From positions 372,001 through 436,000 of the forward strand of contig NZ_CP049246.1 of NCBI RefSeq assembly GCF_011046555.1: DNA of 64,000 nucleotides, given 5' to 3'. Below, in pieces: positions 36,353 through 45,220 of this stretch. Each line of letters begins with the position of its first letter. The stretch's first letter is position 1. A program made the position numbers and the translations under genes. Under the pieces are notes generated by a model. It did not search any database, had not been told where the DNA came from, and was given only the letters and a program-made list of their open reading frames with translations. The DNA is from Sphingobacterium lactis (GTDB taxonomy: Bacteria; Bacteroidota; Bacteroidia; Sphingobacteriales; Sphingobacteriaceae).

Positions 36353-37534
36353 GTGGATAGCCTGAAATTATCGATACTCAAGCGGCTTTACTTCTCCAAT
36401 CCGCAGTCTATTGCGGAATTGAGCAGTACAATTGGCAAAAGTGTTCCGAACATCACCAATTCGGTCAATAAACTCTTGCAGGCAGGACTCATCGAACACG
36501 CTGGTTTGGCGGCTTCTACAGGAGGACGTAGAGCGGCCCACTTCGCACCCAATGCCGACAAATTACCCTTAATCCTTAGTGTCGCCATCGATCAATATTA
36601 CACGTCTGTTGCTGTTGTTGATTTTAAGAATCACTACAAAACTGAAATCAGGACCGCAGCTATCGACCTGAAATCTCCCGAAGCATATACGGAACTACGT
36701 GCGCTGATCGAAGCATCCCTTTCGGAAATTGACCGGAAAATGGTGTACGGAATGGGGATCAGTATTCCGGGGTTTGTGGACAGCAACAGCGGGAAGAACA
36801 ATTCGTATCCCGAGGATGCGCCACTTTACGACCTGAAGCACCAATTGGAACGGGATTTTCGCTTGCCGACCTATGTCGAGAATGATTCTTCTGCGATTGC
36901 AATCGCAGAACACCATTTCGGCAAAGCAAAGGAAGTGCGGAATGCGATGGTGATCAATCTAAACTGGGGCGTAGGATTGGGCATGATCATCGACAATGAG
37001 CTTTATCGTGGCCATAGTGGGTATGCGGGCGAGTTCAGCCATATCCCATTATCCAACCTGAATAAGTTGTGCTCCTGTGGCAAAAAGGGTTGCCTGGAGG
37101 TGGAAGCCTCCCTTGTTGCAGCGATTGATTTTGCACTGGAAAGATTACAGTCCGGGGAAGAGTCGTCGTTGAAACATAAAATCACTTCAGATGGTCGCCT
37201 CAGCGGGAATGACCTCTTGGATGCAGCAATTGCCGGGGATCAATTGGCCATGGAGGCCATCAACAGAATCGGCTATATGCTCGGCAAGGGCATTGCGACA
37301 TTGATCCACATCATTAATCCGCAGAAAGTCATCATCAGCGGCCGGGGGGCAAAGGCCCAGGATATCCTGTTGCCACAGATCCAATCGGCCATCCTTGAAT
37401 TCAGCATCCAACGCTTATCAAAAGATACTACTATTGAATTTTCAAATACCGATCATATACAACTATTAGGTTCAACTTGTATCTGTGTACTAAACGCAGA
37501 TAAAAGCATCTACAAACAACAATTAACAGACTAA
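36353..37534 (+). CDS. ROK-family transcriptional regulator (NagC/Mlc-like)
   Basis: A 393-residue regulator starting at GTG. An N-terminal winged helix-turn-helix (AELSSTIGKSVPNITNSVNKLLQAGLI) is followed by a ROK sugar-kinase fold. The ROK zinc motif is present (FSHIPLSNLNKLCSCGKKGC), and so is the ENDSSAIAIAEHHFG sugar-binding block. The kinase phosphate loop DxGxTK is replaced by AIDQYYTSVAVVD, consistent with sensing rather than phosphorylating a sugar. susC starts 21 nt after its stop, so the regulator heads the transport operon. Confidence 0.9.
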   Translation: MDSLKLSILKRLYFSNPQSIAELSSTIGKSVPNITNSVNKLLQAGLIEHAGLAASTGGRRAAHFAPNADKLPLILSVAIDQYYTSVAVVDFKNHYKTEIRTAAIDLKSPEAYTELRALIEASLSEIDRKMVYGMGISIPGFVDSNSGKNNSYPEDAPLYDLKHQLERDFRLPTYVENDSSAIAIAEHHFGKAKEVRNAMVINLNWGVGLGMIIDNELYRGHSGYAGEFSHIPLSNLNKLCSCGKKGCLEVEASLVAAIDFALERLQSGEESSLKHKITSDGRLSGNDLLDAAIAGDQLAMEAINRIGYMLGKGIATLIHIINPQKVIISGRGAKAQDILLPQIQSAILEFSIQRLSKDTTIEFSNTDHIQLLGSTCICVLNADKSIYKQQLTD

Positions 37535-37555
37535 TTAAATTAATTCATCAACAAA

Positions 37556-40500
37556 ATGAGCAAATTTTACTCAAAATGTTGCAGCTTAACGGTTGTTATG
37601 CTTCTCTGCATATCGACCTTATTTGCACAGCAGACCGTTACGGGACGTGTAACGGGTGAAAATGGAGATGCCCTTCCTGGTGTCAGTGTTACCGTTGTGG
37701 GGACTAACCGCGCGGCACAGACCAATGCCCAAGGGTCTTACTCCATCCAAGCGAACAATGGCGACAAAATCCGCTTCTCCAGCGTTGGTTTTGCCAGCCA
37801 AGTGATTAACGTGAGTGGCACCACGCATAACGTGAGCCTGGCTGAAGATGCCGGCAACATCGATGAGGTGGTCGTAACAGCCATGGGGATCAAAAGAGAG
37901 CGTAAATCCCTTGGATATTCCTTCCAAGAGGTGAAATCCGAGCAGTTGGCCGATGCCAAAGAGAACAATGTGGCCAACGCCCTAGTGGGTAAGGTTGCAG
38001 GCCTTCAGGTCATCAAGGGTTCTGCAGGTCCAGCTTCATCGACCAAGATCACCCTACGCGGTAACAACTCCCTAACGGGAGATAACCAGCCCCTCATTAT
38101 TGTGGATGGTGTTCCGATGAACAACTTCCTTGGTGCAAAAGGAAGTAATGGCCAAGTGAACAATGACTTCTGGAATCCCGGTACCGATATGGGTAACGGT
38201 TTAGGAGATATTAATCCGGAAGATATCGAGAGCATGTCCGTATTGAAATCCGGTGCGGCATCTGCGCTTTACGGATCTCGTGCGGGAAATGGTGCGATCG
38301 TCATTACAACCAAATCGGGTAAGGCCCAAAAAGGAACAGGGATCACCTATTCATCCACACTTGGTTTCGAAACTCTATTTATGATTCCTGAAATCCAAAG
38401 CGAATTCGGACAGGGTAAAGATGGTGTATTCGATGCTGTAAGTACCGACAACTGGGGTGCTGCAATCGATGGATCAACCTACCAAGCATACGACAACATC
38501 AATAACTTCTTCAATACGGGATTGAACCATACGCAGAATGTTTCCTTCCAGCAGCAAGTTGGGGAATCGACGAATGTTTATTCTTCCGCAACGTACCTGA
38601 ACGATAAGAGCAAGATCCCAGGATCGTCCCTTTCCCGTCTGAACTTAATGTCCAAGGTATCCACTTCATTCGGACCGAACAAACGTTGGTCTACAGAAGT
38701 GAAGGTACAGTACATGAACAACGACGCTACGAACAGACCGATTTCAGGACAGAATAACTCCAATGCATTCGCGACGTTATTCCGTATGCCACGCACCATC
38801 AACATCTTGGATTACAAAAACCCGGTGAACAACCTGAACAAGATGAACTGGTACGGAACTTCCAATTCCATCAACCCGTATTGGTTAGCGGAATACAACC
38901 TGAACAACGATGTTAGGAACCGCTTTTTGAGCAATGCAAATATCAAGTACAAGATTACCGAATGGTTGGATGTAGAAGGTCGTGCCGGCTTGGACACCTA
39001 TACTTCCCGTTTGGAGAACAAGACCTATGGCGGTAGCCCATTGAGCCCATCAGGCTTATATTCTACGGGTAAAACCGAATTTGCCGAGAAAAACTTCACC
39101 TTGGGATTGCATGCTAGACAGGATGCCATCAATGGTGGTAAATGGGGTGTGAGTGGATCGGTATTCGGCCAGATCATGCGCAGTGATGAAACCTACCTGG
39201 GTGTAGGCGTTGGCGAACTGGAAGTACCGAACTATTTCAATGTAACGAACGGAAAAGGAAACCCTACTCCTTCCCAATATAACGATAGAAAACAGATTAA
39301 TTCCCTTTACGGAACTGGAGAATTGAGCTATGATGGATACTGGTTCCTAAATGTTACGGCTCGTAACGACTGGTCTTCTGCATTATCAAAAGTAAACCGC
39401 TCGTACTTCTACCCTTCGGTGAGTACATCCTTGGTAATTTCCGATATGATCAGAAAATCAGGTGGTGAAATGCCTAGCTTCATCAACTTCTTAAAGGTTA
39501 GAGCGTCGTATGCCATTGCTGGTAACGACATGAAAGCCTACCGTTTGATCAACCAGTATGAGATCAACCGCGATCCGAACGGAAATACAACCGCTGGATT
39601 GGGCGATGTTCGCTTCAACGAAAACGTGCGCAGCGAATTGATCAAATCCTTGGAGGTCGGTTTTGACACCCGTATGTTCGACAACCGTTTCGGTATCGAC
39701 TTCGCGTGGTACAAGAACAACGCAACCCATCAATTATTGGAAATCCCTACGGACCCAATGAGCGGATTCAAAGCAGAAAACATCAACGCCGGAAATATCC
39801 AAAACTCAGGTATTGAGATTGCATTGGATGGACAGATCTTACGTTCTGAAAATGGCCTGAACTGGAATTCATCCGTTAACTTCTCGAAGAACGTCAATAA
39901 GATCATCGAACTTTCCGATAAGATCGACTACTATACCTTGGGTGGATTTGACAACATTGCCGTTCGTGCAATTGAAAACCAGCTATACGGACAGATCATC
40001 GGTTCCAAATTTTTGCGTGTTGACGATCAGAACAGCCCGTACTACGGACAGATGATCCTGAACGGGAATGGCCTGCCACAGGCAGTTGACGGACAGGTAT
40101 TAGGAAACCAGTCGCCGAAAGCATTAGTGGGTTGGACCAACTCCTTCAATTACAAGAACGTTGGCTTAAGCTTTCAGATCGATGGTCGCTTTGGCGGGGA
40201 ATTCTTCTCCGGAACCAATGTAAACTTACAGGCGAACGGTACAGCTGCTGAAACGGTAGTGAATGGCAAACGCGATAACTTCGTGGTAAGCGGTGTTGTT
40301 GCCAATGGTGATTCCTACACACAAAACACGAAAGAAGTTACGCCTCAGCAATACTGGACACAGGTTGCGACCAGCGGAAACATGGGTATCGGTGAAGCCA
40401 ACATCTATGATGCGACAAACATCCGCCTACGGAACATTACCTTGAGCTATAACCTGCCAGCGTCGGTTTTGAAGAGCAAGGTATTGCAACGCGCGCGGAT

Positions 40501-40657
40501 CGCTTTCACGATGAACAACGTATGGATGATCAAGAGCTATGCAAAAGGTGTCGATCCGGAATCTGTATTCTCGATCAACAGCAATGCGACGGGTTTTGAG
40601 AACTTCGCAACACCGACTTCGCGCTCCTACTTTATCAACCTAACATTAGGCTTTTAA
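37556..40657 (+). CDS. SusC/RagA-family TonB-linked outer membrane transporter
   Basis: A 1033-residue outer-membrane channel for glycan uptake. After a signal peptide (to about FAQ24) comes a carboxypeptidase-D-like beta-sandwich (TVTGRVTGENGDALPGVSV), the TonB box region IDEVVVTAMG, a plug domain (KVAGLQVIKGSAGPASSTK, PLIIVDGVPM, GAASALYGSRAGNGAIVITTK) and a 22-strand barrel ending in the aromatic YFINLTLGF. It works with the SusD lipoprotein encoded 17 nt downstream. The ligand is not predictable from the sequence. Confidence 0.95.
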   Translation: MSKFYSKCCSLTVVMLLCISTLFAQQTVTGRVTGENGDALPGVSVTVVGTNRAAQTNAQGSYSIQANNGDKIRFSSVGFASQVINVSGTTHNVSLAEDAGNIDEVVVTAMGIKRERKSLGYSFQEVKSEQLADAKENNVANALVGKVAGLQVIKGSAGPASSTKITLRGNNSLTGDNQPLIIVDGVPMNNFLGAKGSNGQVNNDFWNPGTDMGNGLGDINPEDIESMSVLKSGAASALYGSRAGNGAIVITTKSGKAQKGTGITYSSTLGFETLFMIPEIQSEFGQGKDGVFDAVSTDNWGAAIDGSTYQAYDNINNFFNTGLNHTQNVSFQQQVGESTNVYSSATYLNDKSKIPGSSLSRLNLMSKVSTSFGPNKRWSTEVKVQYMNNDATNRPISGQNNSNAFATLFRMPRTINILDYKNPVNNLNKMNWYGTSNSINPYWLAEYNLNNDVRNRFLSNANIKYKITEWLDVEGRAGLDTYTSRLENKTYGGSPLSPSGLYSTGKTEFAEKNFTLGLHARQDAINGGKWGVSGSVFGQIMRSDETYLGVGVGELEVPNYFNVTNGKGNPTPSQYNDRKQINSLYGTGELSYDGYWFLNVTARNDWSSALSKVNRSYFYPSVSTSLVISDMIRKSGGEMPSFINFLKVRASYAIAGNDMKAYRLINQYEINRDPNGNTTAGLGDVRFNENVRSELIKSLEVGFDTRMFDNRFGIDFAWYKNNATHQLLEIPTDPMSGFKAENINAGNIQNSGIEIALDGQILRSENGLNWNSSVNFSKNVNKIIELSDKIDYYTLGGFDNIAVRAIENQLYGQIIGSKFLRVDDQNSPYYGQMILNGNGLPQAVDGQVLGNQSPKALVGWTNSFNYKNVGLSFQIDGRFGGEFFSGTNVNLQANGTAAETVVNGKRDNFVVSGVVANGDSYTQNTKEVTPQQYWTQVATSGNMGIGEANIYDATNIRLRNITLSYNLPASVLKSKVLQRARIAFTMNNVWMIKSYAKGVDPESVFSINSNATGFENFATPTSRSYFINLTLGF

Positions 40658-40674
40658 TCCTTAGCACTTAAGAC

Positions 40675-42585
40675 ATGAAAAATATTATATCAAAAATAGG
40701 TCTGGGAATCTTGCTTTCGGCGAGCTTGGCATCATGCTCCAAGTTTGACGAGATCAATGTGGACCCAGGAAAAGTTACCGAAGATCAGGTCCGTGTAGAA
40801 TACCTGTTCAATAATGCCGTAATCGGTGCACAGATGGATCCGCACATTGCGGAACGTATCTTCGTTATTTATTGGAAAACAGCGGCCCGCCAGCACATGT
40901 CCACAGGTCTTGCCGGTGGATCGTACAATGACGGGTACTCTGTAGACTATTGGGGCCGTGGCTACCTTTCCCAATGGTTGAATAACATCAACCAAGCGAT
41001 CCGTATCGGTGAAAAGCGCATCGCGGACAATTCTGCAGAAGGCCATATCAACAATGTTGTTCAGATTTCCAGAATCTGGCGTGCGTATTTGATGAGTGAG
41101 GCGGCAGATAACTTCGGTCCGATTCCTTTGAACGGTTTCGAGGGCGAAAACCCGGAATATGCAGATGTGAAAGCAGTTTATTACCATCTACTGGCGGAGC
41201 TGTCAGACGCTGTGGGTAAGATCAATGCAGTAAGTGCGGGTGATTATGCGAAATACGACAATGCCTATGGCTTCAACGGTGACAAATGGAAGAAATACGC
41301 AAACTCGCTACGGATGCGTTTAGCGATGCGTATTGCAGAAGTTGATCCGGCAAAAGCGAAAACGGAATTCGAAGCGGCAGCTGCTGGCGGCAATTACATC
41401 AAAGCCGCTGAGGATATGTTCGCCATTCAGGAGAAACCAGGATGGGATCCGCTTTCAGGGGTGATGAGCCGCGAATGGAACGGCCAAGTTCTTTCAGCAA
41501 CCCTCAACAACCTGTATGTAGGTTTGGGTGGTGTGAAATCGGAAGTACAATTAGGTGCTGCCTTCCAATCCAGCATCAAGCCTGCGAACTATGCGGGTAG
41601 ACGTTTCGTGGATCATTTCTCGCTTAAGACCAATGATCCGATGGCGGGCTATTTCTTCGATGGTATGCCGAACAGCATTGACCCACGTGCCTATAAAACG
41701 TTCTACATTCCTGGAGATACCTTGAGTGCGCAGTTTTCGAACTACCCTTCATGGACCAAGGATGCTAAGATTACCAAAGTTGCTTTGAAGCGTGCAACTG
41801 GAGGCAACATTCAACTTGACGTAGCGAAAACATGGAGTGCACAGGCACCTGGTGATTTCGGTGCGAAAGGTACGGCCAATGAAATCAGAACCATTCAGAT
41901 CGGTAAGATCCCGGGATTATCCCAGGCATACCGCACCAGTCAGGCGAAACGTGTGTTTTTTGCTGCTTGGGAAAGCTTCTTCCTTTTGGCTGAAGCATCA
42001 CTTAAAGGCTGGAATACAGGAACCACGGCACAACAGGCGTATGAGAATGGGGTGAAAGCCAATTTCGAATACATGGGCGTTGGCCAATACGCTAGCCAGT
42101 ACCTGAGCTCTGAAAACTACAACAACGTAGGAACATCCGCGAAATTTACACATACGACCGAACCGGGTAATTCCCGTACAATGACGTATGTGGATGGCTA
42201 CACCAATAAATCGGGAACAGCTACCATCAAGTATCCGGTGAACTCCATCTACAAGAATGGTACCGTGCGTAATGACCAATTGACCAAGATCATTACCCAA
42301 AAATACATCGCCAATATGCCTTGGTTGCCTTTAGAGGCATGGAATGACCACAGAAGATTGGGCTTGCCGTTCTTTGAGAACCCGGCAATCGAAAATCCAC
42401 TGACCAATCTTCCAGCATTGAACGATGGAAACTACATGACCAACAGTGTCGATTTCTTCCCGCAGCGCTTGCAATATCCTTCCTCCTTTAGGGAAGCATC
42501 CAATGCGCAATACCAAAATGCAGTAACCCTGCTAGGTGGCGAGGACAAAGTAAGTACCCCGCTATGGTGGGCGAAAAAGAAATAA
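40675..42585 (+). CDS. SusD/RagB-family glycan-binding lipoprotein
   Basis: A 636-residue surface lipoprotein that forms the lid of the SusC channel. The lipobox SLASC is followed by SKFDEINVDPGKVTEDQ, the usual SusD start. Tetratricopeptide-like helices (WRAYLMSEAADNFGPIPLNG, YYHLLAELSDAVGKINA) and the C-terminal ASLKGWNTGTTAQQAYENGV and LPLEAWNDHRRLGLPFF blocks are typical of the SusD/RagB and SusD-like group 2 families. It is somewhat longer than the common 500-600 residues. A terminator follows immediately. Confidence 0.93.
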   Translation: MKNIISKIGLGILLSASLASCSKFDEINVDPGKVTEDQVRVEYLFNNAVIGAQMDPHIAERIFVIYWKTAARQHMSTGLAGGSYNDGYSVDYWGRGYLSQWLNNINQAIRIGEKRIADNSAEGHINNVVQISRIWRAYLMSEAADNFGPIPLNGFEGENPEYADVKAVYYHLLAELSDAVGKINAVSAGDYAKYDNAYGFNGDKWKKYANSLRMRLAMRIAEVDPAKAKTEFEAAAAGGNYIKAAEDMFAIQEKPGWDPLSGVMSREWNGQVLSATLNNLYVGLGGVKSEVQLGAAFQSSIKPANYAGRRFVDHFSLKTNDPMAGYFFDGMPNSIDPRAYKTFYIPGDTLSAQFSNYPSWTKDAKITKVALKRATGGNIQLDVAKTWSAQAPGDFGAKGTANEIRTIQIGKIPGLSQAYRTSQAKRVFFAAWESFFLLAEASLKGWNTGTTAQQAYENGVKANFEYMGVGQYASQYLSSENYNNVGTSAKFTHTTEPGNSRTMTYVDGYTNKSGTATIKYPVNSIYKNGTVRNDQLTKIITQKYIANMPWLPLEAWNDHRRLGLPFFENPAIENPLTNLPALNDGNYMTNSVDFFPQRLQYPSSFREASNAQYQNAVTLLGGEDKVSTPLWWAKKK

Positions 42586-42590
42586 ATAGT

Positions 42591-42620
42591 AAAAGCCGGG
42601 TATTTTACCCGGCTTTTTTA
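42591..42620 (+). terminator. Terminator after susD
   Basis: AAAAGCCGGGTA (42591-42602) pairs with TACCCGGCTTTT (42606-42617) over TTT, followed by more T. Confidence 0.92.
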
Positions 42621-42673
42621 TGCTTATGCAATGGACCTCCAGGTCCACACTATTCCCTAAGTGATGACTTGCA

Positions 42674-45052
42674 TCATTCCAATGGATAATCCTTTTCCAG
42701 CACAAAACTTCCTTCCAATCGGATATCATCCGAAGAGCTACCAACCAGCACCTTAAATCGTCCTTTCTCCACTATCCACGCCTTGTCCACGCCCCATATC
42801 TTCAGGTCTTCTGGATTCAACGTAAATGCAACAGCTTGCTTTTCGCCTTTCTTAAAATGTATCCGCTGAAATCCGCGAAGCTGTTTGATCGGCGTAACGA
42901 CCGAACTGACCTCATCGACAAGGTACAATTGGATAACCTCATCTCCATCATATTGCCCGATGTTCTCCACATCCAGGGTTATCTCCACGTCGAAACTTGC
43001 ATCCTTTTCCTTCTTTACGATATGTAGCTTGCTGTAGGCAAACTTGGTATAGCTGAGTCCATGCCCAAAGGAGTATAGTGGCTTGGCTTCTATATCAATG
43101 TATTCATGATGCTTAGGCTTTTGGTGGTTATAGTAAACTGGGAGTTGCCCAACGGATCTAGGCACGGAAATAGGCAACCGTCCGGAGGGGTTGTAATCCC
43201 CAAACAGCACATCGGCAATCGCCAGTCCCCCCTCCTGACCTGGATACCAAGCATCGAGGATGGCAGGTAGGTGCTCTTGGGCCCAGTTTAAATTCAACGG
43301 TCTGCCCTTGATGGTCACCAACACAATGGGCTTACCCGTGGCGTGGATGGCTTCCATGAGCTTTAGTTGATCGCCCATCAAATCCAGCGAAGCGCGGTCA
43401 AAACCCTCCCCACTTTCCATGTCGGAAATTGCGTTTTTGCTTTCTTCCACATTGGCTGCACCGGTTGCCTGATAGGAGGTCATGAAGTCCCTGGCACTGG
43501 AGCCGCCCATCACCAGCACGACCACATCAGCACGCTCCGCAGCCGCGACAGCTGCTGCAATATCGGATGCCGCCGTATCCCGGATGGCTACACCCTTTAC
43601 ATATTCTACCGTCATTTTTTGCCCTACTTTCTCGCGAATGCCCTGCAGCACGGTCGTCACCTTGCCTTCCGCCTGCGGTGCCGTGTAATCCCCCAATTGG
43701 TTGTACACATTGTCAGCATTCGGGCCTATTACGGCAATCCGTTTCATATTTCCCTTTAAGGGTAGCAACTCGTTATCATTCTTCAAAAGTGTTATTCCTT
43801 CGAGTGCCACCTGTTTGGCGACCGCCCGATGGGCTTTTGTTCCGACCGTTCGCATCGCTTCCTGCTCGGAGACAAATGGATCTTCGAACAGGCCCAATGC
43901 AAATTTGGTCCGTAGCACGCGCTTCACGGCTTGATCCAGGGTTTCCTCATCGATGAGGCCCAAAGCCAGGGCGTCCTTTAGGTTCTTGCCATAGGCCGTT
44001 CCGCTCAAATCCACGTCAAGGCCTGCCCCTAAGCTCTGTGCGGCACTCTCGACCGGCGAACTTGCTGTAGCATGGCCACCATGCAGCCCTTGGATACTCA
44101 ATAGATCGGAAACCACAAACCCCTGAAACCCCCATTCCTTTCGCAGGATCTGATTTAAGAGCCAGGCGTTGCTGGAACAAGGGATACCATCAATGGAGTT
44201 GTAAGCAGTCATCACGGAATGTGCACCCTGGCGAACTGCAGGCGCAAATGCCGCCAGGTAATTCTGCCGCAGATCCCGTTCACCGACCGATGCGGGGCCA
44301 CCATTGTGCCCACCTTCGGGTACACCATAGGCTACAAAATGTTTCAACGTGGAAAACAGCTTTCCCTTTCCACCGATCTTTTCCCCCTGCATCCCTTTAA
44401 CCATTGCTTTTCCCATCTGCCCGACCAAAAAGGTATCTTCCCCATAGGACTCTTCCGTTCTCGACCAGCGCGGTTCCCTTGCGAGATCCAACACAGGGCC
44501 ATAACCATTATGGGCACCTACAGCCGCCGCTTCCAAGGCAATCACCGCAGCCATCCTTTCGATCAATGCCGTATTCCAGGTGCTGGCTTGGCCGATGGCA
44601 GTCGGGAAGACCGTGGCGCCGATGGCCATGTGCCCATGAGGTGTCTCCTCCGAAAGCAATAATGGGATTCCAAGTCGTGTACTGTCCAACATATAGCGTT
44701 GCAACGCATTGGTGGCCTTGGCTGCCTCAGCAGGACTTAGCCCGGTTTCCAGTGTCTTCTGCGTCCAAGGGTCTGCCCGCAATGTTGCCCACAGCAGGCC
44801 TATAGGTTCCTTCTTGACCAACTCCTTGAACTTTTGGCTGGCTCCAACGCCATGCCCCGTTTTTTCGTACATCTCCCACCCCAGGGGTTTGGCCAATTGC
44901 CCCACTTTCTCGTCGATGGTCATACGCCCCAATAGATCATCGACACGCTCCGTAATGGACAACCGACTATCCTTATACGGGAATTTCTGGGAATGCGCGA
45001 GGAATGGACTGATAGCGAGGCACGCCAAAATATAATAACACTTGATTTTCAT
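42674..45052 (-). CDS. Glycoside hydrolase family 3, BglX-like, exported
   Basis: A 792-residue exo-acting glycosidase. Signal peptide (to about AHS), then the GH3 N-terminal barrel with nucleophile Asp316 in GFVVSDLLSI, the C-terminal sandwich (residues about 400-620, with IAVIGPNADNVYNQLGDYT) and a fibronectin III-like tail (DVEITLDVENIGQYDGDEVIQLYL). The three-domain architecture points to beta-glucosidase or beta-xylosidase type enzymes, not the short NagZ hexosaminidases. It faces away from GH29 and converges on susD. Sugar specificity is open. Confidence 0.92.
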   Translation of the reverse strand: MKIKCYYILACLAISPFLAHSQKFPYKDSRLSITERVDDLLGRMTIDEKVGQLAKPLGWEMYEKTGHGVGASQKFKELVKKEPIGLLWATLRADPWTQKTLETGLSPAEAAKATNALQRYMLDSTRLGIPLLLSEETPHGHMAIGATVFPTAIGQASTWNTALIERMAAVIALEAAAVGAHNGYGPVLDLAREPRWSRTEESYGEDTFLVGQMGKAMVKGMQGEKIGGKGKLFSTLKHFVAYGVPEGGHNGGPASVGERDLRQNYLAAFAPAVRQGAHSVMTAYNSIDGIPCSSNAWLLNQILRKEWGFQGFVVSDLLSIQGLHGGHATASSPVESAAQSLGAGLDVDLSGTAYGKNLKDALALGLIDEETLDQAVKRVLRTKFALGLFEDPFVSEQEAMRTVGTKAHRAVAKQVALEGITLLKNDNELLPLKGNMKRIAVIGPNADNVYNQLGDYTAPQAEGKVTTVLQGIREKVGQKMTVEYVKGVAIRDTAASDIAAAVAAAERADVVVLVMGGSSARDFMTSYQATGAANVEESKNAISDMESGEGFDRASLDLMGDQLKLMEAIHATGKPIVLVTIKGRPLNLNWAQEHLPAILDAWYPGQEGGLAIADVLFGDYNPSGRLPISVPRSVGQLPVYYNHQKPKHHEYIDIEAKPLYSFGHGLSYTKFAYSKLHIVKKEKDASFDVEITLDVENIGQYDGDEVIQLYLVDEVSSVVTPIKQLRGFQRIHFKKGEKQAVAFTLNPEDLKIWGVDKAWIVEKGRFKVLVGSSSDDIRLEGSFVLEKDYPLE

Positions 45053-45107
45053 GTCGAATCGATTCTTTAGGTACGTGTTTAGGATTATGTGTTGTAAAAT
45101 AAGGAAT

Positions 45108-45129
45108 TTTATCCTTTTAGCAGGATAAA
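45108..45129. promoter_or_regulatory. Inverted repeat between divergent GH3 and GH29 genes
   Basis: TTTATCC (45108-45114) and GGATAAA (45123-45129) with an 8-nt spacer lie in the 168-bp divergent spacer. The size suits a dimeric regulator, but no identified protein can be tied to it. Confidence 0.3.
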
Positions 45130-45220
45130 TAATCCCGCAAAGACCGTTGGAAAGAGGAAATTAGCCTGCCATTTTCTTATATTTGGCTATATCCATTTTA
45201 TACACTTTTTACGATTTATA

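Noticed and set aside
42674..45052. NagZ-type beta-N-acetylhexosaminidase for the GH3 gene
   Set aside because: NagZ is about 350 residues with a single domain; this protein has 792 residues, a C-terminal sandwich and a fibronectin-like tail, typical of BglX-like enzymes.
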